A stretch of 64,000 nucleotides of DNA from Pectinophora gossypiella (Eukaryota > Arthropoda > Insecta > Lepidoptera > Gelechiidae). Location: contig NC_065424.1 of the NCBI RefSeq assembly GCF_024362695.1, positions 7,194,786-7,258,785 of the forward strand. Direction: 5' to 3'. Of the stretch, positions 55,651 to 64,000 are shown one piece after another (position 1 is the first letter of the stretch; each line of letters opens with the position of its first letter). The notes under the pieces were generated by a model. The model ran no database searches. It had not been told where the DNA came from and saw only the letters and a program-made list of their open reading frames with translations. Both the position numbers and the translations under genes were made by a program.

Positions 55651-55980
55651 TGCCTCCTAAATGGGCATTGTGGTCAGAAGACGATCTGGTGTCGGCCTGA
55701 CGAGTACAGCTGCAGAAAGATTCAATATTCCTAGAAGAACAATTAGAAATCATCTTCAGAGTGATGTTTTGCGGAAAACCTTGAGCCGTAAACCCATATT
55801 GAATTCTGAACAGGAAACTGATATTGTGAAAAGAATAATCTGGTATGCCGAAATCGGTTTGCCTGCCACACCGAAAATACTACGTCGACTGGTATATAAA
55901 TATTGCGTTCTAAATAACATAAAGCATAATTTTAGTAAACACGCAGGTAAAGACTGGTTCAGGCTTTTGTTCGCCATATA
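55651..55980 (+). pseudogene. pogo-like transposase N-terminus (HTH)
   Basis: ATG 55651 gives MPPKWALWSEDDLVS; a shift near 55695 leads to TAAERFNIPRRTIRNHLQSD (psq-type HTH), RKPILNSEQETDIVKRIIWY (CENPB-type HTH) and AGKDWFRLLF. These are the two DNA-binding modules of pogo/jerky-type transposases. A stop follows at 55979; the DDE domain is absent. Confidence 0.78.
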
Positions 55981-56376
55981 ATCAAGTGAAACAGTGAATA
56001 GAACAGTTTGTGCATAGTTTGTAATAATAAGTCTACCTATTATTTATAGTTAAAAGTTTGTTTTGTATTTCCCCTTTATAAATTTTGAATAAGAAAAATT
56101 GTATATTTTTATGAATAAATAAAGAATAGGGAAATTATAACGCGCGCCTCACCGCTATACACCCGCCGCGCCGCGTCCTTGTCGCGCCCCGCAAAGTGGG
56201 CGGATTTCTATATAAGAACGCGCGCGGGGACTAGCCAATTCTGATAATAATCACACACTTATTTCAACGCATACTGATTTCAACGAACATCGATCACATT
56301 GATATTTGGTCTACAGTTTTTAATATAAAATTTATGGAAAAGATCGAGGGGGCCGAATCGGACGTGTGATGCTCCG
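55981..56376 (+). other. Spacer with AATAAA and a TATA-type core promoter
   Basis: AATAAATAAAG at about 56115 ends the pogo relic tail. A CpG-rich block (56140-56230) contains TATATAAG at 56209-56216; no downstream gene is recognisable within 400 bp. Confidence 0.35.
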
Positions 56377-57288
56377 TGGCCGGACCACTATTTAGTACGC
56401 AATTACGAATGAACTCAATATGCGCTACATCATGTCTACTTTCATCTGCATCCCAAGAAAAAAGAATAAGGCAAAGAGTTTAAAAAAATATGTAGGGTAT
56501 ACATCTCTTTCGACAAAACACTTCTTAGATTAGTCTTATATTACAAACAAACGAGTTACGAACGATAAATCTGACTCAAGTGTCGCGCGCCACTTGACAG
56601 GAGTCCCGTGACCTTGGTAATACTCATAATAGCCGCCATCTTGGATCGGGAAACAAAAGGCTAATAAATAACAATGTCCAATAAGAAAAAACGCGGAAAA
56701 GTGCTATCAGTGTCGCTTGAAGAACAGAAAATTGAGTTTGTCAAATATAAAGAACAACTTTCTAAGGGATTACTGCCACCAGTGTCAAGTAAGATATTTC
56801 TTGTAATTCGTAAACAATTATCATGCCGTATGACAGTAAATGCACTTTACCTGTCGTTGAAAAAAAAATTCGGTTTCTCTATTGGCAACAAATGGAACGA
56901 AAGAAATACCATTTTTGATTTGGATAAGTCAGCAGTTTCTGATGATTCGAAAGAAAATAATGCTAAAACTATGATACGTTTTGAAATAGATACGACTCTT
57001 TGGCAAAATATTAAACCAGTGTTTACATACTTAAACCTACTATACCTACTACTTACTATCAGTCAGTTTTCCGGTTTCCGGACCCTGATACTTTCTTGCT
57101 ACTTGCAATTTCTGAGATTCACAGTGGTCCGGCTGGGGAGCGTTGCTCTCTGGCCGCACCACAAATAATATCATTTTTCTTTTAACTCTTTGCCTTACTC
57201 TTTTTTTCTTGGTATGCTGATGAAAGTAGACATTATGTAGCACGTATTGAGTTCATTCGTAATTGCGTACTAAATAGTGGTCCGGCCA
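56377..57288. mobile_element. Inverted-repeat DNA element of unknown family
   Basis: 56377-56495 and 57288-57170 are reverse complements over about 115 bp (TGGCCGGACCACTATTTAGT at the ends, GCAATTACGAATGAACTCAA inside) with about 10% mismatch. It encloses the ORF at 56674. A further GTGGTCCGGC at 57125 lies inside. No target duplication seen. Confidence 0.72.
56674..57168 (+). CDS. Hypothetical protein in the inverted-repeat element
   Basis: 164 codons from ATG 56674. The first part, KVLSVSLEEQKIEFVKYKEQ, LSKGLLPPVSSKIFLVIRKQ and MTVNALYLSLKKKFGFSI, resembles an N-terminal helical DNA-binding part (L..PP....I...L......A.Y..) of insect transposon proteins I cannot name. From about residue 130 it runs through the subterminal repeat and is probably not native. 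Likely a truncated transposase. Confidence 0.45.
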   Translation: MSNKKKRGKVLSVSLEEQKIEFVKYKEQLSKGLLPPVSSKIFLVIRKQLSCRMTVNALYLSLKKKFGFSIGNKWNERNTIFDLDKSAVSDDSKENNAKTMIRFEIDTTLWQNIKPVFTYLNLLYLLLTISQFSGFRTLILSCYLQFLRFTVVRLGSVALWPHHK

Positions 57289-57534
57289 GGGATAGCTTGC
57301 CCTGCGGGGCGAGGGGAGGCATCCGCCATTTGCATCATTTGACTCACACAACACAATCGAGGTAACCGCTGTGGTACACACAGTTGTTTGCTGTCACATC
57401 GAATGTCATGGCGGAAGAAAAGCTTATTAATTAATTTTTAGTATGTCTACATGAGTGTTTATACAATATAAAATCGCGTCACTACAGTGACCAACACATG
57501 AAACATAATGCGTGGGAGCAAATTGCCACAGAAC

Positions 57535-59371
57535 TAGGGATGCAAAAAATCGATATATCGTTCATAAACAGCGTTATCGTTCATATATCGTTCATGTCGA
57601 AACCCAAAACATCTGCGATATATCGTTCTTCATGAACGATGTTTTAGCATTGCGCCATCTATCCGTCCCGTCCGTGATCTACAGCTACACGCATAAACCT
57701 CTCTCAGTCACAAGCGTAGATTTTTGTATTTAGCGTCTCGTTTACTCTGCATTTACTGCTGTCTACTGATTTTAAAAACGTATAGACGAAAAACATGAGG
57801 CCATGTCAGAAGTTTTAAAAAAATATATAAGAGAAGCAAACCATTACTGTATTACATATGACATATGGACTGAGACAATGCAAAATAAGTCATTTATTGG
57901 AGTCACCATACACTTTTTAGAAAATACTAAACTTACGAGCGGATCTCTGGGAGTTTTTGAACCATTTGAAAGACATACAGCTGAATACGTACAAAAGAGA
58001 CTTACAGATATTTTCCAGGAATGGAATATCTCAACTGATAAAGTAACTGCTGTAGTAACTGATAAAGACAGCACGGTTATAAAAGTAAATAAAGATATGT
58101 TTAGTGAAAAAAAGATAATACCTTGTTTTGCTCACACCGTGAATTTAGTTGTCATGAATTCATTGGATAAATCTAAAATTGCATCACGATCATAAGCAAC
58201 GTACGTGAAATTGTAAAATTCATAAAACGTAGTGTTAATGCTAGTGACGAACTGCGCAATAAGCAAAGGGAAAATGGAACGAAGGAAGGCCAGACAAAGA
58301 AACTAATACGTGACGTTCGTACGCGACGGAATTCTACATATCATATGTTGGAACGTTTTATGGACTTAGTTGCAATGATTGGCGCGATATTGTTATGCCG
58401 TTCAGATGCGCCACCAATGGTAACTTCAAGCGAAGTAGGCTGTCTGCGCGAAATTATTCAACTTTTGCAACCCTTTGAAAGATTGACAAAATAAATTTGT
58501 GGGCTAAATTATATTACAGCGAGTAAAGTCATTCCTCTCGTAAGCTGCGGGATATGTTAGAAAAATATTCACCATCATTTGATAGCACCCTGTCATTAAA
58601 AGCAGAAAATGAAAAGGAAGTTTCAAAGAGTTTTGACAAATTAGAGCAATGTTCATCGTTGGCTATTGCTACTGCCTTAGATCCTCGTTTCAAGCTAATT
58701 AATTTTAAAGATGCTACTGCGAAGGGAAAAGTTATAAATTACATAAACAATTATTTATTGAGTAATTTAAATAATGCAGCAAGTGAGTCTTCTGATGAAT
58801 CGGAAAAAGGCGATAACGAAGGCGACATGTGGAGCTATCATAAAGTATTGACGCATAACAACATTAAATATAAAACGAAAGATAAAACTAAATCAGAAAC
58901 AGAATTTCATATGTTCATGTCATCACCTGTTACTCCTGTAAAGGGAGATCCTTTGGAGATGTGGGATGACATGAAGGGATTATTTCCCGGGCTTCATGGC
59001 CTAGCTATGATCTATTTACTTATAGTGGCAACTTCGGTACCCAGTGAGCAGTTATTCTCAGAAGCTGGAGCTACAATTACTCAGGAGAGGAACCGCTTAC
59101 TGGGCACCAGGTTGTCAAAATTTTTATTTTTAAATTCTATTTTAAGGAAATAAGTAAAATAAAAACTATGCTTGATTAATTCTGGGTTTCTGTTAAAAAT
59201 AAATAAATATTACATAAAAATATATAAATAAAATATTATAAACCCATTTCACAATATCGAAAAATTCGATATATCGATCATAAACGTCGATATTTTTAAC
59301 ATCGATGTTTCACTTTTGATAATATCGATATTCTAATATCGATGTTTTTTATGAGCGATGTTGCATCCCTA
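57535..59371 (+). mobile_element. hAT element with exact TSD (1,837 bp)
   Basis: Inverted ends TAGGGATGCAA (57535) and TTGCATCCCTA (ending 59371), flanked by CACAGAAC at 57527-57534 and 59372-59379. Subterminal regions on both sides are dense in ATCGATAT and TCGATAT motifs, likely transposase-binding sites. Confidence 0.93.
57803..59153 (+). pseudogene. hAT transposase (ZBED1/ZBED4-like), broken
   Basis: Frames: CITYDIWTETMQNKSFIGVT (first catalytic Asp), AVVTDKDSTVIK (second Asp), IPCFAHTVNLVV. After a shift near 58190: NSTYHMLERFMDLVAMIGAI and REIIQLLQPFERLTK, a TAA at 58493. From about 58554: LAIATALDPRFKLINF, the acidic SSDESEKGDN patch, and the dimerisation block TSVPSEQLFSEAGATITQER, NRLLGTRLSKFLFLNS, stopping at 59151-59153. 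The N-terminal BED finger is missing. The usual Arg after PSE is Gln. Confidence 0.87.
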
Positions 59372-59587
59372 CACAGAACTCAATAAAATACGTAAGTAAG
59401 CGTCTTAAACATTTTATTTTTATTGAGTTATAATAATAAGTACCATCAATAATGATTAATTCCATTGACTTATAGATCGTTAGTATTTTATGAACTATCA
59501 GAAGCACCACAGAATATTGAAACTACAAGATCTATTCTATCCATCTATTTATGAACCATCCACATCGAAACAAAAACCTCTAGTGAA

Positions 59588-60215
59588 TCAATCAAACTAC
59601 ACCATGGACCTTCAAGATCTGTCCGAAGCCTTTCGCTCAGTTATATACATTCCTCGGTGACGTGGGTAGTTCAATCGAGACCACAAAGTGGATCCACTAA
59701 TCTACGCCTTATTACCAGATAAAACTTACTATATTTTATTTTCTCTCATAAAATCGCAACTGCCGCTTTGGACACCGGAAATCGTCCATTGCGATTATGA
59801 GATAGGGGCAATAAATGCTATCTTTGAAATATTTCCGGAATCACAAATTAAGGGTTGTTTCTATCATTGGACTCGAGCAATCTGGCGAAAGGCAAAATCT
59901 TTATATGGTAACCTGAATAAAGATCATAAAAGGATCGTTTCTTTAACTGCAGCCCTGCCGTTGTTACCGACAATATATGTCACGGAAGGGTGGAATGATG
60001 TTAAACGTGAAAGTGAAACAACTGAAATGGCCACTTTAATAAAATATATAGACAAGTATTGGTTAAAAGAATCCATTGTTAAAACTGTATTTTTGCACGT
60101 CATAGAACAAACAATGCCATCGAGGGATGGCACTCGAAATTAAACAGATGCGTAAATAAAAATACCGTGACATTGCTGCGACTCCTAACCACCTTAAACA
60201 AATTTGTGTAAATTA
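59588..60215 (+). pseudogene. MULE transposase fragment (MULE3)
   Basis: DPLIYALLPDKTYYILFSL, IVHCDYEIGAINAIFEIFPE (second catalytic Asp), SQIKGCFYHWTRAIWRKAKS and AALPLLPTIYVTEGW. In a shifted frame RTNNAIEGWHSKLNRCV, the conserved MULE end. The upstream first Asp block and FLYWCH finger are lost. Confidence 0.82.
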
Positions 60216-60339
60216 AACTGTGAAATTAAGTATCTCGCAAACAACCGAATCGCAAACTACTGAGGAAAAGATAAATAAAGTACAAAACAAAAAAAGTAAT
60301 AAGGATTTTATTCAAAGGAAGGAGTCGCAAAAACAGATA

Positions 60340-60760
60340 AAATAGAAAACGTAACGAGCAATATAGATTTCGAATTAGAATCCATATTTCAGGATAAACC
60401 TGTAGAAGTTGAAAACTGGACAGGTCTTGCTGTTCCTCACAACAAAGCAAATTATAACTTGAGACCCATATACATACTACAAAATGGAAACATAGCCATA
60501 TCTAAAAATAAAAAACTAATTCTTACTACTTGTGCATTTCATGCCGTCTCGCAAACATTTTCCATAGCTTACAAAGACAGACTTGTGTTCAGGCAAGAGA
60601 TCAATAATTGTGATGATGATTATACGAAGTTCATCGCAGACCTTGCTACTGCAAAGAGATTTAATCAAACTGTATGGAACTGTCCACATATCAGCCTCTC
60701 ACTATTGAGTTGGTTTACCCAGCTTCTTTTTCTGGTATTATCTTCTGAATATGCTTCATA
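60340..60760 (+). pseudogene. Unknown TE-associated ORF with Cys-box-like motif
   Basis: RPIYILQNGNIAISKNKKLI, LTTCAFHAVSQTFSIAYKDR, FIADLATAKRFNQTVWNC. I recall similar 'NTCAFDSL.Q..A.AY.D' proteins as repeat-associated insect ORFs; the CAF motif resembles the Cys box of papain-like deubiquitinases, but that is only a resemblance. It follows MULE3 and could be its second ORF. Confidence 0.35.
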
Positions 60761-60921
60761 AATACACAATATTGCCAATGGATCCATTGCACTTGATGAC
60801 ACAAACACCCCGTACCAACTGAATAAATTACGTCTGGCAGTTCAACAGAAATTCAGTTGAACGTAAAATAAGTGACCGCAAATACGCGACTCACAACTCA
60901 TAAAATTACGCTCGTTTGATT

Positions 60922-61161
60922 TCACCCTAAGTGTACTTCTGGTGAGTAGCGAATCTGGTGAATTGTGAATCTGGCAAACTGCTCCGAAAGGGAAAAAAGA
61001 TGGGAAAAGATGTTTGAAAAATGCTTTTCAAATATTTTTCGAATGCTTTCGTAATTGGTGCATACTTCTTTCTTACACACATCCATCTTAGCGTCGATAA
61101 TATTTTTTAAAGTATCGCGTGTGCATATATGATTTGGTTTTTTAAAAACATCATTTTTCAA
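60922..61161 (-). pseudogene. Unassigned ORF, possibly FLYWCH-MULE N-terminal linker
   Basis: 80 codons, charged: NDVFKKPNHICTRDTLKNII, YESIRKIFEKHFSNIF. Reminiscent of the segment between the FLYWCH finger and the catalytic domain, but not convincing. Confidence 0.25.
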
Positions 61162-61410
61162 ATCTAAAGTAATTGAAGTTTTATGTGTGTCGGGATGGCG
61201 TGAGAGATGTTTGAATAGTCACAAAATGTGTACATAATTACTGTACCTAAACTGTAAGAAGATACAAAACAATGGATTACTTTACGAAACAATGGATTAA
61301 TTTAATAACCGGCGAAATATTTAGTTGTGTAACACCCCATACTATCACCCAGCATCTACAAGAATCACAACAACAACACGAACCATTTATTAGTACACCC
61401 GCTTAACAAC

Positions 61411-62240
61411 AGATGGCGCGCGCTGGTCACCCGAGCAGTTTGAAGCTTGAATGGGAGTTCAGCAAAGTCATCAAGCTAAACTCATCAGTACCCTATCTGG
61501 CTCGAACAGAAAGACTCTTGTCGACTGCACGGCTCATTTTGGTGGCAATAAAGAATAAAGGCAGGAATCATTCTTGGCAGCCCTTCAACTGTTTAAGGAA
61601 CTTGAAAAGTTGACCGACAGGGACGTCATTAAGGGACTGCCTCTGCTCCTCACTGATGATGCGAGTGACTGGTGGGATGGTGTTAAGGACACTGTGACGA
61701 CTTACACCGCCTTCAAAGAGAAGATCCGTCAAAAGTATGCACCTAAGCAACCTACTTTACAATGATATCAACACCACAAAGCAGAAGGAAATCGAGACAA
61801 CCGAAGACTTCGTCGCCCGGAAGCGGCTACTCTTTTCGAAGCTACCAGAGCCGAAGCACCCCGAGACACAACAGATCGACATGGTGTATATGCTGCTTCG
61901 ACTGGACATTCGAGACAAAATTCCCCGGAATAGTATTGGAACTTTCGACGACCTAATTGAGTCTATACATTGTTTTAAGTTTACGCGGTTATTATCATAA
62001 TTGAAATTAATTAATTATGATAATAACTAATTGAGTCTGCCCTAGGCGTGGAAAAGGTATTGGAAGAGCGAGTTCAAGTCGAAGATCCGTCAACGTCAAA
62101 GCCTGCAGTGACTGAACCTGCAGCAACACGTCGTATTGGAAAGAGCAAGTGCGGCTTTTGCAAGAATACAGGCCATACGTCCGAAGTATGCCGGAAAATG
62201 GCCAGAGCCGAGAAGTCAGCGAGTTTTAATAAGGAAGCTA
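61411..62240 (+). pseudogene. Ty3/gypsy Gag with Arc-like capsid
   Basis: Several frames: LAALQLFKELEKLTDRDVIK, GLPLLLTDDASDWWDGVKDT, FKEKIRQKYAPKQP, then NDINTTKQKEIETTEDFVAR and MVYMLLRLDIRDKIPRNSI, LGVEKVLEER, and a CCHC knuckle CGFCKNTGHTSEVC (about 62151-62192). The capsid pattern is that of the gypsy Gags from which Arc genes derive. Frameshifts near 61575 and 61750 and a 74-bp insertion (62-bp insert plus duplicated target) at 61953-62038. A passage to integrase (62250) without protease or RT indicates a large internal deletion. Confidence 0.78.
61953..62038. mobile_element. 62-bp insert with hairpin and 12-bp TSD
   Basis: CTAATTGAGTCT occurs at 61953-61964 and 62027-62038. Between them lies a 62-bp AT-rich insert with the palindrome GTTATTATCATAATT..AATTATGATAATAAC. 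Gag coding (LIES then ALGVEK) continues across it. Confidence 0.85.
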
Positions 62241-62249
62241 GTCCGAAGG

Positions 62250-62440
62250 TATTGGAATAACAAAGGTTATTACTTAAACAATGGACTCCTGTACCGACTT
62301 CCGCCTGACTCAGATCTAGAAGAAGCACAATTAGTTGTTCCTGAACAAGAATGGGCAAATGTTCTGGCTGCGTATATGATGACCCACTAGCTGGATATAA
62401 TGGAGCTGAAAAGACTTACTTTACGCTCGCAGATAAAAAC
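62250..62440 (+). pseudogene. Ty3/gypsy integrase N-terminal fragment
   Basis: GYYLNNGLLYRLPPDSDLEE, AQLVVPEQEWANVLAAY; after a shift DDPLAGYNGAEKTYFTLA. This is the stretch preceding and starting the H2C2 zinc domain. It follows the Gag knuckle within 60 bp. Confidence 0.68.
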
Positions 62441-62499
62441 AACCAGTAAAATAGTAAAAAAATACATACTTATCGTGGAGCTATAGCTTCAATAATATA

Positions 62500-64000
62500 T
62501 TGAGCATTGGCGGAATTTTCTTCAAAAAGAGTGTGGGTTATTTCTAATCTTCTTCTGTTTACCACTGATCGATTATTCATATTCATACCAGAAAGTGCCA
62601 GAATATGTGATGCTCATTTAACATCGAAAGATTGGGAGGAACTCATTGATAGTCTAACGCTCAGACATGATTTTAATAGCACTCATTTTGTGCAAATATT
62701 AGAGCTTTTTAATAAAGCTGCTTTAAAAAAAATATTCTGGAATTTGAAGACATAGAAAATATGGATCCTAATGAGATTCGTATTCGATTGGGCGTTAGCA
62801 AAGATCAATTCAATTCAATCTTGGAAGAAACGCCTTTAGCTGATTCAAACGCCAAAACGAAACTAGCTATTTATTTAATGAAGTTGCGAACTGATGATAG
62901 CTACGAGAGATTAGCCACACTCTTTAAAATAAGTAGAAGGACTTTAGAAAGGCATCTGAAAACCGCGCGTGATGCGTGTATCTTTGGATTTTAAGCCGAG
63001 GCACCTGGGACTTACTTACGGACCATATAAATAGAAGAATGGTCGCTGATCGCAATCTTACTGTACCAAATGCGTTATTTGGAAATCCTGAGTCAACTCC
63101 AGAAGAAAGGAAGGCAATTACAATTATGGATGGAACATATATTTATATACAGAAGAGCTCTAACTTTTCATTCTAGCGAGAGTCTTACAGTCTCCACAGA
63201 TATGAAAATCTTTTAAAACCGTTCTTGATGGTGTGTTCCGATGGGCATATAATTGATGTATGTGGGCCCTATGCTGCTACCGACTCAGATGCCAGTATAT
63301 GGAAAGAATAATAAATAACGAAGAAGGCACATTCCACTGGTTTTACCGGGCTGGCGATATATTCATTTTAGATCATGGGTTCAGAGACGTCTGTGGCGAT
63401 TTGGAGCGATTCAACTACAGTGCCTATATGCCCGAAACCAAAGACCGCGGTGCAGACCAGCTTACTACTGAACAGGCCAATAGAACTAGGTTGGTTACTC
63501 TATGTCGCTGGGTAGTGGAATGTATTAATGGCAGGTTCAAGCGAGATTTTAAACTGTTCAGGCAAACCTATTTTAATCGCGCCTTAAGTCACGTGTTCGA
63601 GGACTTCCAAAATGCAGCAGCACTCATTTAAGGCACCATTTGAAGACAGTGTTCATGCATCGTCGTTCGTAAATATAGTTAACGAACGCTTTGAAACACC
63701 GAACCTCTTAGCTATGTTGTCCGTCATAACATGAATAGACAGAGGGCATCATTCGAAAGACTGTGCAGCGAACAACCTATTTTTGATGATTTCCCGGTCT
63801 TTTCTGAAGAAGACCTAATTCTCTTTGAACTAGGCACATACCAAATCAAATTGGCTCGCAGCCATTACGCCGAACACTTAACTGAGGGCTCGTATACTAT
63901 TGAAGTATACCGGGAGCGAGAAATAAGTCAGCTCAGAGATGTTATAGAAGAAGATATTTGGCTATTACGTGTGCGTATACAATCCAGACATGTAAGGTCC
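62500..64000 (+). pseudogene. ISL2EU/IS4EU-like DDE transposase, continues past the window
   Basis: Start of a PIF/Harbinger-related transposase of the ISL2EU/IS4EU group. An N-terminal zinc-like remnant (ESARICDAHL) precedes KTKLAIYLMKLRTDDSYERL, ISRRTLERHLKTARD (HTH); then DDE_Tnp_4: IMDGTYIYIQKSSN (first Asp, about 63128), GDIFILDHGFRDVC (second Asp, about 63370), RWVVECINGRFKRDFKLFRQ (Glu, about 63515). Beyond a shift near 63631: NRQRASFERLCSEQPIFDDF, LILFELGTYQIKLARSHYAE and WLLRVRIQSRH, at the window edge. At least five frame breaks. The C-terminal part fits the SWIM/YqaJ half of these proteins. Confidence 0.78.

Overview
The window reads as a moth or butterfly (Lepidoptera) genomic segment built almost entirely of transposable elements. 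Two copies of a tRNA-headed SINE of the type common in Lepidoptera (18083-18410 on +, about 47440-47668 on -), AT-rich spacers, spliced eukaryotic gene structures and the element families present (piggyBac, BEL/Pao, Ty3/gypsy, PIF/Harbinger, hAT, MULE, Helitron, DIRS, pogo, P) all fit. I found no convincing single-copy host gene, rRNA or functional tRNA. Family names come from reading motifs, not from searches.

Layout. 1-1322: 3' end of a Ty3/gypsy element with its 113-bp LTR. 1822-2400: P-element (THAP9-like) relic. 3819-10752: a long-inverted-repeat DNA element (called MITE-A here) split by a complete 5,996-bp Ty3/gypsy element (4180-10175; 360-bp LTRs differing at one base; TSD TATA), which itself carries another MITE-A. 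11774-14203: a related gypsy LTR-gag fragment, its first zinc knuckle split by an 850-bp hAT with an exact 8-bp TSD. 14262-16645: dispersed repeat with a 134-bp tandem array and a CAGA microsatellite. 17188-20450: DIRS tyrosine recombinase, SINE, KRBA2-like integrase (- strand), pogo tail, gypsy RT scrap. 21066-25780: one old gypsy element broken by a LINE, a piggyBac relic and a LINE tail. 25785-30590: MULE, ZBED-type hAT, gypsy integrase scrap, Helitron Rep.

30619-33769 and 39260-42819: two PIF/Harbinger elements, each with an uninterrupted spliced HARBI1-like nuclease on - and a MADF-type gene on +. The two genes are interlocked, exons of each lying in introns of the other. Between them are DIRS and unknown relics and a BEL/Pao element (36281-39259) cut off by the second Harbinger. 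42820-46257: third Harbinger fragment, LINE and gypsy scraps, and a second MULE holding a MITE-B pair. 46258-48110: dispersed repeats, a SINE and a TATCGATA cluster. 48402-54232: a 5.8-kb, apparently non-coding element with TTAA target duplications and piggyBac-like ends, containing a 122-bp minisatellite and perfect 142-bp inverted repeats. 54723-64000: LINE tails, pogo HTH relic, a TIR element with an unknown ORF, a complete hAT (57535-59371, TSD CACAGAAC), a third MULE relic, an Arc-like gypsy Gag, and an ISL2EU/IS4EU-like transposase running off the window.

The genes do not form a pathway. The window is a stratified record of insertions, young elements (4180-10175; the Harbingers) sitting in older debris. 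This composition fits gene-poor heterochromatin, a W-chromosome segment or a piRNA-producing locus; which one cannot be decided from sequence alone.
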